DNA of 64,000 nt. Source: Nymphaea colorata (taxonomy: Eukaryota > Streptophyta > Magnoliopsida > Nymphaeales > Nymphaeaceae). The position numbers and the translations under genes are program-made. Below are positions 53,701 through 64,000 of this stretch, one piece after another (position 1 is the first letter of the stretch; each line of letters begins with the position of its first letter). The DNA lies in the NCBI RefSeq assembly GCF_008831285.2, contig NC_045138.2, forward strand, positions 3,016,143-3,080,142, given 5' to 3'. The notes under the pieces were generated by a model. The model made no database searches. It saw only the letters and a program-made list of their open reading frames with translations, and was not told the origin of the DNA.

Positions 53701-55516
53701 AGACTTGGGAATAAAGATAATCTCATAAGATGTCCAACAAGAGTGTAGATGAGCTTCTTAGTGCTTTGGTCTCCTTGCAACAGGAAAACTTTGTGGTCTT
53801 CAGCTTTATTTTCTTATCTTACTTCAGAAGCCAGGCTTTAAAAAATGAAAAATATGGATATATGTTTGCAACTTTAGGTTCACCAGCATATATCTATAGC
53901 AGCCCATCCTTGCTGAACCTGTAAAAAGACTTTTACCTGAATGGATTGAAATCAATGTGCTTGTATTTTTCTCCATGGAAAATTTATCAGGTTGATATAT
54001 GAGCTAGGGAAAGAGATGTAAGGGAGTCAAAAAAGCTTGAACGAGAGAGACAGAGAAAAGCTTTGGCAGCTTATGACTGATAAAGTGGCATGTGGTGAGC
54101 ATAGATTTTGAACACTAATAGAATGCCATGTCAATATTGTTTTCTTTCTACCCAAAGCGGAACTCACATATCTTGCATCAAAGTTTTGGCATGAGCACCT
54201 TACCTGATTTGATAATACTTACAGTTAATTTGTGGTTTCCCTTAATTAATTTCTTCTCTCTATAAGCTCATGGAGTATGCTGAAAAATTGGAAATACTTC
54301 AGAGACCTGATGAACAAGCACGGCTAGTGCAGGAGCTCCCAACTATTGTTGCAGACGCAGAAACTGAGGTTCTTGTTGTTGCCACTGAAATCAAGACTCC
54401 TGATCATGGGGGTAAAGAAGCAGAAAATGCCAACACTGCTGTTCAGAGACAAGTTCCTGAAAGTGAAGGCAATATCACTGAAATTGCAAATGTTACTGCA
54501 AAAAGAGAAACAGGCACTGCCATGCTCATAATTAACACAGAACCCACTGAAGGTGAAGCAGAGGGCTTTAATATTAGTTTATTGAACTTTATCCTAATTT
54601 ACAACTAGTGTTTCAGAATCTTAGGTTGCTTAAGAATCTAGTAATTGTAAATGGTCTTGTTGCAGTCGTTAAAACATTGTTAGGAGCCACAACTACCTTG
54701 AAATATTTCTCTCTTTTCTTGATGTGTCCGTGTTCAGTTCCTGAAAATGAAGGCAATATCTATGAAATTGCGATTGTTACTGCAAAAGGAGAAAGTGACA
54801 CTGCCACTGTCATCATTAACATAGAATCTCCTGAAGGTGAAGCTGGGGCTTCAATATTAGTTTATTCTGTTTAACAGCTAGTGTTTCACGATCTTAGGTT
54901 ACTTAAGGATCTAGTAAAAATGTCCATGTTGTAGTCGTTAAAACATTATCAGGAGCCACAATTACCTTGAAATGTCTCTCTTTTCTTGACGTGTCCGCGT
55001 TCTGTTAGAGGAAATTGGAAAGAATGAAATTTTGCTTCATGAAACTTAAATGCATTTCCTGGTACTGTTGCAGGCAACGTTCCTATTGATCCCACCATGA
55101 AACTTCAGTTATCATCTGCTGATGCTGATGATGAGAAGAGTCACCAGAAAAAGCGATCTGCTGATGGTGACCATGGTGACGGTTGCCTAGAAAAAGCATC
55201 TACCGGTGTTGATAGCTCTAACTTTCACCAGCATTCTACTATAGTAGAAGAAACCCAAGAAAGAAAATCTCCAATCAGTGAGCATGAAACACTACGTCTG
55301 GAAAAAGGGGGTGGTGCAGAGGGTGAAAGTGCACTCTGGATGTATGGCGACCCCTCGGGGGCTATCCAAGGGCCATTTTCGCTTGAAGAACTAAGAGAAT
55401 GGTATGAAGAAGGCTATTTTGCGGCAGATTTCAAGGTTTGGAAAAAAGATCAATCACAAGTAGATGCTTTTTTTTTGGTTGATGTGCTCCGCCAAGAGGC
55501 TGTGAAGCCCCAATAG
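47761..55516 (+). CDS. PHD - SWIB - Plus-3 - GYF multidomain protein (At5g08430 / NERD-like family), eleven exons
   Basis: Probable chromatin-associated adaptor. Relatives such as NERD link histone binding to small-RNA silencing. Exons: 47761-47846, 48566-48649, 48920-49121, 50892-51750, 51905-52026, 52268-52327, 53245-53295, 53450-53520, 54266-54552, 54738-54836, 55074-55516; 787 aa. The PHD finger starts at C14/C17 (CFFCKDGG) with C26, C31, H36, C39, and runs into a second Cys-rich part (WHSCFLCQK...CFCCPRSVCAQC). SWIB spans about 227-305 (FIGWGSKELIGFLQSIGKAT ... INDLLDPHF). Plus-3 starts near 351 and runs through exons 4-6. A helical linker (RIKKEIVLLQNLMKRANEKG) follows. The GYF domain (about 728-778) has the signature GPFSLEELREWYEEGYF. 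No CCCH finger is seen. The exon 2 donor and exon 3 acceptor (TAG/GTAC, CAGTAG/G) were chosen because only they keep WTCGRPPCIGWHSC in frame. Intron 8 is not canonical, and exon 10 is a tandem copy of part of exon 9. Confidence 0.9.
49419..49438. repeat. short (AT)n microsatellite in intron 3
   Basis: About 20 bases of AT in intron 3 of the PHD/SWIB/Plus-3/GYF gene. Confidence 0.85.
49776..50319. repeat. 540-bp imperfect inverted repeat in intron 3
   Basis: Left arm about 49776-50010 and right arm about 50090-50319 are reverse complements with scattered mismatches. Matching words, in left-arm orientation, include AACTTAGAAGATC, ACATCTAAATCCTCAGTTCA, ATAATTTCAGAACACCAA, CAGAAGATCGTCT, AAATAAATACAACAGAGTAT and AATTCACATGATTCACAG. 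The loop holds a (GT)n run (about 50021-50040) and CT-rich DNA. Each arm also carries two related tandem halves (both with a ...GTAAAAC... / ...AGAAGATC... order). Looks like a foldback transposon or MITE; the transcript could form a long hairpin. Confidence 0.85.
52660..53037. repeat. A-rich dispersed repeat, inverse copy, in intron 6
   Basis: Long A and T runs with ACATGTTTTTTTG, then AACTTTGCTGTATTATATC and AAGAAAAACCTCGCTG, the reverse of the start seen in the copies at 18512 and 36901. The 121-codon open frame over it is low complexity and not a gene. Confidence 0.45.
54453..55015 (+). repeat. 284-bp tandem duplication carrying an exon
   Basis: Unit 1 (54453-54736) holds the end of exon 9 and intron 9. 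Unit 2 (54737 to about 55015) holds exon 10 and the start of intron 10. Shared intron words include AATATTAGTTTATT, CTAGTGTTTCA, ATCTTAGGTT, GTCGTTAAAACATT and CTCTTTTCTTGA. The exon parts encode 34-residue segments that agree at 23 positions (VPESEGNITEIANVTAKRE and VPENEGNIYEIAIVTAKGE). Confidence 0.9.
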
Positions 55517-56719
55517 CTCAGGTGGAATCTACTGTGAAATCTTGTATCTGGTTGGTTTTTTTTGCACAGGTGCCATATGGCTGAAATATAGGTAGACTCG
55601 CTTCTTGTAGCATACTGAAGTCTTTGCTGCTTTTCAGCTCGAATTTTTGTCTTTCAAATTGTACAGTGTCAAGGGATCCTAACTTGGGAGATCTTGTGCT
55701 ATTGACATGTAAAAGCAGCTACGGGAGCTTGTAAATCTGTGAATTGATTGTCAGAAATCCAGATTTAGCCGTCTGATATGGTGGCACCCTTCTGTTTCAT
55801 TTGATACATCCTTTTAGCTTTCTTTCCGCCCATCAGCTGATAGTTGTTCTTTTTGGAACTTTAGCTACTCAAAGTTATGTTACGTGAATGTGTGTGTTGG
55901 AGAGAACTTGAACCACATCGCTGTTGTTGTAAGATCACAGGTCCTATTCTTGGTCAGCCAGGGCATTGATTCTTTGGATTGGCATAAATTGGCAAAATAT
56001 ATCATAATATTCATTTTTTGAAAAAAAAAAGTGATATAAACAACAAAATCGAAGTTATTTAAAAATAAACTCAAGCGGCAGCTGGCATCTGCAACTGAAT
56101 TTGAATCAGCTTTCTATATCACTGCTAAAGGCCAATATATGCCCTTGAAAGACCCTTTAATTGCAACGACAATGAAACAGTAACCAGTAAATGGGTGGTT
56201 TTGGTGGAGCTTCTTGTTATTAAGTTGCAAAGGTTGCTAATAAAAGCAGGGGCCTCATTCTCCTGAAGCCTTTCACTGGAAATGCACCTTAAAGCTGTTC
56301 TTCAACTCCTACTCACTAAAGACTTTAGTTTTCATGAGAATGATTGCTGGTGGAAGCTTCGTAATTCATTTGAATAGCAAACTATTTCTTTCTTTCTTTC
56401 TCATGGTAAAACATGAGAAAATATATCAAAATTAAGAATTAGGATGTTATTGCTTACTTTCTCATGTACCTTGGTTTCATATTTGAAAGCAATAATTTTT
56501 TTCCTTTTTGGGTTTAGAGTACAAATTTTACCAGTTTATGCCAGGACACTGTAATGAAAAGTTGACCTCTTTGAACTTGAAGGTTTTAAATTTAGAACCC
56601 CAACCAAGTGAACAAAGTTCTTGTTGAATTCCAATATAACATTATAACGTGCCCAGTGCCCTATGTTTTTTTTAAGCAATCATCTAGTTGCTTTTATACG
56701 TATCCAAAAGGATTAATCC

Positions 56720-57256
56720 GCAAGCAAATTAACTGGGAGAAAACCAAAAAGAACAATTTAATACGAATGGAATTGCCATTGGATGTTCAATTGACTTGCC
56801 TAAGCTCAAGCGGGGCTCGTTCTATTCGACTTGAATTGGAAATCCGATCAGAAACAATTAGGTATGAAAAAAATTTAACATCCTATTAAAAAATCGGATC
56901 GGTTTCTGATTTAAGAAATGACATTCGAATATATTTGAATTCAAATACACATAAATATCCTATTGAATTCGGATATAGATTCGGATCAGATTTATTTTTA
57001 GACAAATGTCCTATATCTAATGCTTTTACATTTTTACAACTCGTCAAATTCTGTTCAAAATTTGAATTTGGATTTAGATATGAATATAAAAATCAGATTC
57101 AGATTGAATTTAGATTGTGAAATCAGATTTTGGATTCAGATATGAATATGACTTTTCATTATTTATATTCAAATCCAAATATGTAAATATCCAAAAAAAC
57201 AAATATAGTAGTTAATGGTATATTTAATTCAAATGTGATACATTGACATCCCTAGT
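56720..57256. repeat. GGATTTGAATCC-rich dispersed repeat ending in ATTGACATCCCTA
   Basis: Dense in GATTCGGAT, TTTGAATTTGGATTTAG and AATCAGATTTTGGATTC. The end TACATTGACATCCCTAG is the reverse of the TAGGGATGTCAAT start at 39152. Similar DNA occurs at 12860-13090, 22625-23330, 41100-41235 and 61130-61396. Non-coding. Confidence 0.5.
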
Positions 57257-57329
57257 TTTGAACTTAAGATGACTGGATTCACCAGGTTAAGCTTTAATGG
57301 CCATGATGATCCTACTTAGGAATTTTTTA

Positions 57330-57475
57330 TCAAGAGGGCGAAACTATAGCTTCAAAATTTTAATAGGGGCTCAATTACATTTTTTTCAAAATTTTAATAT
57401 AAGTTAAAACTAAAATTCTTAAGACTTATAAGCAAAACTTTCAAATGCCAGCCCCCCTCGCGTCTGCCCCCTATA
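57330..57475. repeat. GGGGYGGAGC-family fragment
   Basis: AGGGCGAAACTATAGCTTC, TTTCAAAATTTTAATATAAG, then GCCAGCCCCCCTCGCGTCTG: same order as 14612-14803 with degraded ends. Confidence 0.4.
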
Positions 57476-58029
57476 TTGGCCGTCACTCAGGAGGCGGGCG
57501 ATAAGCAGTTGAATTTTCTTTGATATATCTTTCTGTCAAAAATTTAACCACTGTACCGGAAACCATCAAACTATGAAAAGAAATTTCGGAATAAGGGCGG
57601 AATGAATAGGATTTCAATTAAAGACCTTAAACCAAATCTCAACCTTATCATGTTGCCTGAATTCTACCGGAATTCCTGTAAAGCTTAGTGATCGGAGCTC
57701 ACTCTTAATTAAAAGAAAGTATGAAGATAAGCTCGAACAAGTTCAGTGTTCATCTCCATCAAGCCAACCTGTCGAGCCGGCTCATTCAACTGACTTCCTA
57801 AAGTCATAATTCACCAAAAACCTTTTTCTAGTTCAATGTACTATAAAATCGGCAGGGAATCCATGGTCACTGCTTCTCTTTATCGACCCCTAAATATCTG
57901 CTGCAGAGATTTGTGGTCGTTTCAAATGCAGATTTTTATTGAGATAGTATTACAAAAATTTAAAAAGGCCATGCATTTTACCTAACACTGCAACGAAGAC
58001 TGGTAGGCGAGAAATTTGATGACAAGATG

Positions 58030-58031
58030 CC

Positions 58032-58072
<41 letters not shown>
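58030..58072 (+). repeat. (CT)n tract upstream of the DUF538 gene
   Basis: About 42 bases of CT, 256 bases before the ATG, probably in the leader or core promoter. Open frames crossing it are poly-Leu/Ser artefacts. Confidence 0.9.
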
Positions 58073-58075
<3 letters not shown>

Positions 58076-58328
58076 CCTGTTATTGGGCGAGCCTGGCTCC
58101 TGCAGAAACCGCCTATCTTTGGCTCGGAACAGAAGGCTCCGAAGAACTTCGAATACCTTCTCTCTGCCTGCAAATTCTGCACGAAGGTCAACTGGTTCGT
58201 CCCCTTTTGGTCTCTCATCCCTGACACCATATTTCATCGCCAGTATCGCAAAAGAAGCCTAGGTTGGACACTTTTCCAGAACCACCGACTTATCTTGCCG
58301 CTTGGGAGATCAGGACCATCTGGGAGCC

Positions 58329-58814
58329 ATGACTCCACCAAAATCCTTGTTGGGTCTCCTTCTGATCGCCGGATTCTTGTTGAGTTTCGCCAGATCCCAC
58401 CAGAACCTGACCGCGTATGAGGTGCTGGAGAGTTATAACTTCCCCAAAGGAATCCTTCCCAAGGGAGTGAAGGACTACGTTTTTAATGAAGATGGGAGCT
58501 TCGTGGCTTATCTCGACGGTTCCTGTAAGTTTGGTATCGAGGCGGGCTACACATTGAACTACGGTAGCAAGATCACGGGCGTCCTGAAATATGGCTCGCT
58601 GAAGAACTTGCAGGGCGTGAGCGTGAGGGTCCTGTTCGTCTGGTTGGGCATCTGGGAGGTCAGCAGGGGAGACGAGCAACTGGACTTCTACGTAGGTCCT
58701 GTCTCTGCGTCCTTCCCTCTTTCGAATTTCTACGTCTGTCCACGGTGCGGGTGCGGCCTCGATTGCGACGACGACGACGATGGTGATAGTAAAGTGGCCA
58801 TTGCGGATTCTTAG
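58329..58814 (+). CDS. DUF538 family secreted protein, single exon
   Basis: Intronless 161-aa member of a plant family of uncertain function, often linked to stress and the cell surface. The ATG at 58329 gives a signal peptide (LLGLLLIAGFLLSFARSHQN). The DUF538 body follows: LTAYEVLESYNFPKGILPKG, VKDYVFNEDGSFVAYLDGSC, the conserved YGSKITGVLKYGSLKNLQGV, then VRVLFVWLGIWEV and LDFYVGPVSASFPLSNFYVC. The C terminus has four cysteines (CPRCGCGLDC) and an Asp run (DDDDDGD) encoded by GAC/GAT repeats. Full length for the family. An in-frame upstream TTG at 58302 is not a credible start. Confidence 0.92.
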   Translation: MTPPKSLLGLLLIAGFLLSFARSHQNLTAYEVLESYNFPKGILPKGVKDYVFNEDGSFVAYLDGSCKFGIEAGYTLNYGSKITGVLKYGSLKNLQGVSVRVLFVWLGIWEVSRGDEQLDFYVGPVSASFPLSNFYVCPRCGCGLDCDDDDDGDSKVAIADS

Positions 58815-61800
58815 TTTGTCTTCTTCTGTTATTTTTTTGCTTTTTCCTCTGTTTTTTCTTCTATGGGGAATTCTTGGATGGGTATCTTAGAACAACTCGC
58901 AAGAACCTTTCCTTATTTTGGGTTCCAATGCTTTTACTTCTGCTCCATTTTAGATGGGAATTAAGTTGGATCGTCATGGAATTATTGCGTGAAACTCTGT
59001 TTCGATCGGTGTAAATAAGTGCAAAATGGTTTAACTAGTTTTGAAGCCATGACAAGAAACTTGAAAGATTTGATATTACATGGATCATTCATGGAATTAT
59101 TGCGTGAAACTCTGTTTCGATCGGTGTAATATCACATGATGCTTTACATGGTTCAGTTTAAAGCTTAGTGTTTCTCTTCTGTGGTTTGAATCCAACAATG
59201 GATTAATGGTTTTCTAAGCTTTGTTTTGAAGCCATGACAAGAAACTTGAAAGATTTGATATTACATGGATCGTTCATGGAATTATTGCGTGTAACGCTGT
59301 TTCGATTGGTGTAATATCACATGATGCTTTACATGGTTCAGTTTTAGTGTTTCTCTTTCTGTGGTTTGAATCCGATAATGGATTAATGGTTTCTAAGCTT
59401 TCTTCATTTGGAAATTTGTTCCTAATTCTTGTTCTATGTGATTTCTTAATGAGTGTTTCTATTTGATGTCTCTATTTGTAATGTGAAGAAGAATTTGGAT
59501 TTATGTGTTTAGCCTCACGTGGGACTTTCCGCATTCTCCCTTTCCGTTCAAAGATTTTGAAAGGAAAAAAGAAGTGTCTTGGCCTTACCAAAATCACTTT
59601 GTTCTGGTCCTTGTTTTGATCCTGGACAGAACTATGTGAACATGTCCTTGCACATTATACTACTTTTTCTTTTACCTTCTCTGTTATTGTCCATCTTACA
59701 TTTATTCCTCTGACTCTTCCATCTGTGAAATGCAAAACTATTTTGTGAGGCTGGAATAGCTGACTCAATTGAATGCATGAGTTTGGCCTGATTCTTTTGA
59801 AAATCGCAGCACATTGATCTGTGGAACTCTTTAATGCTGTTGACACCTAGTAATAACTAATAACAATGTATTTTGATCTTGATACAGGGCTGCGTCAACA
59901 TATAAAAACAGAAATGGTTTGCTCATTGAATTAACCCGGACTTTTTGCAAACACTCCTGTTGTTTAACTTCTTTGTACGTCTTTTTTCAGTCTGTTAATG
60001 TACTGAAACATGCAAAGAATTCATTGATGTTGGAGGCGTCCTGTGTTCTATGTGACAAGGAGAATAGAGACGCCCCTCCGATTCTTTTTGGTCATTTTCA
60101 TTTATCCGAGACAGCAAGAGTCAACAGGAGGAGCCCTTTCCAATGAAGGCTACACATTCTTGCAGCAGAAGCTGCCTGAATGAGGTTGGAGCTTCTCAAA
60201 TTCATAATGGGCAGCATCCATGTTCTGTAGTGTTGTTTCCTATCTCTTGAGTAGCTTCTTACTTCATGCCACAGAGCCCTAAAATCTCGAGGAATCATCC
60301 TCTAAGAAGATCTGTTCTTTTGGAAGATAAGCCGAGTAGGAAGTGAGATGGAGCCTATGGATGAACGGGACTTCGGAAGATAGTAGAGGATGTAGAACTC
60401 TGTTGTCTTTCTCGGACGTCCATATGTCTCCTTTAGTAAGACTCTAAACCGGTTGGTGGAATTTCGGTTTATGGGGAATCACGACGCCAACTTCCTTCTT
60501 TCATGTCTGTATGTAAGGGAAACATACAAAAATATTATTATCTTCCAGCATAGGAAGTGATCAGATCATCTCTTGGCCAACAAAATGAAGGAGATTTCTG
60601 CAAAGCCTCAAACTTCTGTGTCCTCTCAACAAATTTTCTCAAACATTTGGGCAATGAAATTAAGGTGGTTGGTAATCTGTTCACTAGGGAATAATATACC
60701 AACTGTCAGCGACAATTAGGTGGAAGGATTCTGAACCGCTGCATTATGCAACACAATTTAAAAGTTTATTTATCAAGTTTTTTTTTTGCTGATTTTAGTA
60801 TTGGAGTCTAATTGAATAAAAGAGGAGAATGTTATATGTGAAAAAGAAAAAAAAGGTGGGGCAAAGACTACCTTAGGTGTCTTGGTTTGGGTCTCTAGGG
60901 TTTCAATGACATAGCTTTCATGGAGGCTCTCCATAGCCGTTGGTGCACGACGCTTCATTGACAGGTGTTCCGCTCCCCACTCAAGTCCGAAAAGCAGTCA
61001 TGAACCTTGAGAATAAAGGAAAAAGAGGAAGGGCTTCAACCTCCTTGGGGTATCTTCTCCCCAGCCACTCCCCCCTTCCATAATTGTCGTCTATCTTTCA
61101 CTTAGGTCCCACCCAGGTTCAACTTTTACCTAACTCGATGCAATTGGACTCCATATAGTATGATTTGGGCTCGAACTTGGATCTTATTTTTAAACTAACT
61201 TTGAATTTTGCTAGCATAAGCTCCAACATTTATATCTAACCGAGTTGGTATCAGGTACAGATTCAATTATGAAACTGCATACTTGAATTTAAATCAGACT
61301 GATAACTGGGACCAAATATTTTTACTATATCTGATTCAATGAATTTGAAATCAGATTGATTAATCTGATATATCCAAATACATTTACATCCTAGCCTCAT
61401 GGACAAGAAAAGAACAGATCGTCATAAACATTTGATGTGTCCAACTTCATGCGTAAGGTTTGAACTTCCGATGAAACACATTCAGCCTCCTCTTTATGTT
61501 GGAGAAAACGTTCCTCATCTTCCAAAAAATACAAAGGGAAAAAGCGAGAGAAATTATTTTAGAGAATAAATGAAGCAAGGAAATAGAATAGGTATGTTTA
61601 GATAAAGAAAATATGACTTCTTCTCTCTTCTTTTTTTGCAATAAACTTGCAAAAGATGGAACTTTATTGAGATATTTTCAAAATATTGGAGATACTGCGT
61701 TACAACATAGTAGATTGCAATTGAATCATATACTCAACATGGCATCTCATGCGGTCAACTATTTTAAGAGGCGAGAAGTTTGTGCAGATTAAACACTAAA

Positions 61801-61961
61801 TACAAACAGTGAAGGAAAATGGCAATGCTGGAAAAAAAAAATACAACAAATGGACCGGAATAATAATGTTTGCACTGGCTCATAAAAGTTATTAACACTA
61901 ATGTATCTCCAAGGAAGCAACAAGTCTTTCAATTGATCTCCCAAAATAAATAATCAGATCA
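58815..61961. other. intergenic region between the DUF538 and CBL genes
   Basis: Contains the 185-bp tandem repeat (58970-59400) after the DUF538 stop codon, unique DNA from 59.4 to 61.0 kb with several short open frames I could not assign (60001-60144 plus strand, 60773-60958 minus strand), and a GGATTTGAATCC-rich repeat (61130-61396). The last few hundred bases are probably the CBL 3' untranslated region. Confidence 0.45.
58970..59400. repeat. 185-bp tandem repeat downstream of DUF538
   Basis: Copies start at 59039 and 59224 with TTTTGAAGCCATGACAAG, then GATTTGATATTACATGGATC, ATTATTGCGTG and ATCACATGATGCTTTACATG. A partial third copy (about 58978-59015) precedes them. Probably spans the 3' end of the DUF538 transcript. 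Confidence 0.9.
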
Positions 61962-62766
61962 TCATGTGTCGTCGACTTGAGAGTGGAAGACGAAACTTGG
62001 AAAAGTAGTTGTAATGTCCCTGCAATTATAGACCACTAACTGTCAACTCTTAAGCCCATGTCCGCAAGATCAGTTACCTTTATCTAAATAAAACAGGCGC
62101 TTCTAAAAAAATCACTTAAGCAACTACGTTAATGGTCACAGAATTTCCATATTTGCAAGAGTTGGTGCCGATGAAATGGTTGCGATCGTATTCAAGGTTT
62201 GCAACAAATACTTTCTGATATACTGGACGTGCTATATAACAGAGTTAAACCAATCAACAGAAAAGGGTAAAGTTTCAAGCGCATACTTGAGATACGGTAG
62301 AGTCATGTTCTTTAGAAGAGAAGGGTGGCGCAGAACAAGACTCCTCCACTCTTCCTTGTCAATCTTACCATCATGTTTTGTATCTGCCTCCTCAAAGGTC
62401 TGGAATGTGGAAAAAAGAAAATAGGACTTGTCAGGCATTTGCAAAGTATAACAGATGGTCCTTATGAATAAAAATATTAAAGCCTCCTGACAACTGTGTG
62501 TATAAACGTGATTCCCTTAGGCTCATATATCTACTCTATCAGAAAAGTACATCATTTGCCATTGTTACATTACATGACAGACCAAAAGTTGGAACTAAGC
62601 CATCATTTACAGTTTGACTTCTTTTTCATCATTAGTTAATCTAAGGCAACGAAGTGATAAAATTGATCATATCATATTTAAATACCTTATCGATAATGCT
62701 TTCAATTATATCATCTGAAAGATTCATGCCAGATTCCGCAAGTGTAGCCACTACCATTTGCTTCAC
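61962..62766 (-). CDS. calcineurin B-like Ca2+ sensor (CBL2/CBL3 type), C-terminal three exons; gene runs past the right edge
   Basis: EF-hand Ca2+ sensor that binds and recruits CIPK kinases; CBL2/3 act at the vacuolar membrane. Exons on the minus strand: 62766-62686, 62399-62287, 62019-61962, GT-AG introns, encoding the last 83 residues. Exon A reads [20 protein letters not shown]. Exon B carries the last EF hand with Ca2+ ligands in [12 protein letters not shown] and then [16 protein letters not shown]. Exon C gives [18 protein letters not shown] and stop. The FPSF motif is the Ser phosphorylated by CIPKs in the family. The ending FHSQVDDT resembles CBL2/3 (QVEDT) more than CBL1/9. The preceding exon, expected to encode QQGFIERQE, was not found in the remaining 1.2 kb, so the upstream intron is long and the N terminus lies outside the window. 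Confidence 0.93.
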
Positions 62767-64000
62767 CTAAAAAAGGTCATAATGTCATACTCTGTGAAAG
62801 AAGCTTTTAAAATTTGATAAATGCAGACAACCATCACTTGATGCGACATCTTGAGTTGGATATTAGTCTTGAAAAACAAGAAAGAAAAGTCAGAAAACGA
62901 ACTTGCTGTTGCATAAAAAGGCATGTAACCGTTGCACAAAGAAAACTAGTAAAAATGCAAGGAAATGCAGACAGAGCTTCCATGGGTAGGATGTCCAGTG
63001 AAACTCACCATCACTATGAAGTTGGCAAACAAACAGAGATCGATAACTATGTCTCTCGAAAAACAAAATTTGCAACAAATATAACCCCGTCTACTGTTAT
63101 TTTCATCATTAAAACAAAATCTTGAACTCTTGACATATCCCGCATTGGATGAGCAGGATACCTCTTTTAAGAAAGGCCACGCATAAGCATGCTTTACCAA
63201 AGGACATAACTTTCACTAAGAAGGATCACAATTTTTCCAATGTAATTTGAAAGCAAGAAGGTAAATACTACAATATCTGCAATCTGCCAGCACAGACACC
63301 CAGACTACCAATAGGCTTATTGATGATTGAGGATAAAAGCACCCAACAACCTGAACTTACAGACAATGCTGCCTTAGCTTGCATATATAAAACAGGTACA
63401 TTGCAAAAACGAATGACCCAACAAAAAGAAAGTTAACTTTTCATATTCCATTACCCTTGTCCCACAATCAGGACATAGTAGCGCTCAGAGAAAGAATAAG
63501 GCTTCAATATTATGACTTTTCAAACAACTATCTCCTAAACTTCCATAGAAGCATATTTTCTATCATTCACAATAGTATAATACAGTATATGTGATATTTT
63601 AGTTGTCTATTTGAATATGTGGAAATTACTTTTGTGTTGCACATAGTGAAAACTAGAAAGAATCTGTCTGGTGACTAGAAGCTTCTTAATGTTCTAAGAC
63701 AATTCTTCATGCTTCATATACCAGATTCCACCCTCCAAAATCAACCATTATTTTCAGTATCGTCATCTTATTTAACATATACAACTATTCTACACAGTGC
63801 TCTGTGTGTGCATGTGATTTTGCATATATGTTGTCTAACCTTGTTCTGTTAAATACAGCATAGCATATTGCAGGACATGAATTTAGATCTAGAAAAGGGG
63901 GATACAGCCATTACCATGAAGCATCCAATATGACTAACATATAAGGGGGTACAAAACAGGAGTCAAACGATAGTAACGTGAACATACTTTAATCCAAGGA
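62767..64000 (-). other. CBL intron (partial)
   Basis: AT-rich intronic DNA from the acceptor (TTTTTTAG at 62774-62767) to the window edge. I searched for the expected upstream CBL exon and saw none. No repeat family stood out. Confidence 0.6.

Larger units (their letters stand above)
55517..58328. other. intergenic region between the GYF-domain gene and the DUF538 gene
   Basis: Starts with a 3' untranslated region. Around 56720-57256 lies a degenerate GGATTCGGATTTGAAT-rich dispersed repeat, and at about 57330-57475 a GGGGYGGAGC-type fragment. A (CT)n tract sits at 58030-58072 before the DUF538 gene. A TATAAAA at 57842-57848 could serve that gene but would imply a leader of about 450 bases. 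No further gene supported. Confidence 0.5.

Noticed and set aside
59919-60146. 75-codon frame with several cysteines downstream of DUF538
   Set aside because: No family recognised and no ATG-initiated gene structure around it.

Overview
This is a stretch of nuclear DNA from a flowering plant. It is AT-rich and gene-sparse. Its genes carry GT-AG introns of up to about 2.4 kb, its gene leaders carry (GA)n/(CT)n tracts, and it has many (TA)n microsatellites and short dispersed DNA-transposon-like repeats. Every recognisable gene belongs to a land-plant family. The sequence alone does not fix the species. No operons, CRISPR arrays, rRNA or tRNA genes were recognised, and neither was any LTR or virus-like element.

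Layout, left to right. (1) 747-4487 (+): a five-exon secreted GH5 endo-beta-mannanase of 423 aa, complete. (2) 7618-10576 (-): a two-exon membrane-anchored DUF6821-type protein of about 267 aa. (3) 16782-20943 (-): a five-exon clade-B (AP2C-type) protein phosphatase 2C of 413 aa, with a MAP-kinase-interaction-like motif. (4) 26405-30316 (+): a four-exon 133-aa plant protein of unknown function. It is convergent with (5) 30730-32164 (-), a two-exon DUF1442 protein of 253 aa. (6) 41560-44337 (+): a seven-exon 60S ribosomal protein eL8 (L7a) of 258 aa. (7) 47761-55516 (+): an eleven-exon chromatin/RNA-silencing-type protein of 787 aa with PHD, SWIB, Plus-3 and GYF domains. (8) 58329-58814 (+): an intronless secreted DUF538 protein of 161 aa. 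(9) 61962-62766 (-): the last three exons of a calcineurin B-like Ca2+ sensor (CBL2/CBL3 type), whose 5' part lies beyond the right edge. Exon boundaries were worked out by hand from splice signals, reading frame and remembered family sequences.

The genes look like ordinary neighbours rather than a pathway. The CBL sensor and the AP2C phosphatase both belong to stress signalling, but nothing in the sequence links them.

The intergenic blocks (10.6-16.8, 21-26.4, 32.2-41.5, 44.3-47.7 kb) are mostly short non-autonomous elements: a 71-bp tandem array with TCGAGC motifs, a GGGGYGGAGC-ended family, an A-rich 310-340 bp family, a GTATCGTA-rich foldback element, elements with GTTTGATG or GTGTTTGGA ends, and one decayed LINE fragment.

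I found no convincing new biological system. The most interesting observations are: a candidate U12-type (minor spliceosome) intron with apparent AT-AA ends in the PHD/SWIB/Plus-3/GYF gene; a tandem exon duplication in the same gene; a 540-bp foldback in one of its introns; and a 72-bp tandem repeat in the first DUF1442 intron that stays open in frame with the upstream exon.
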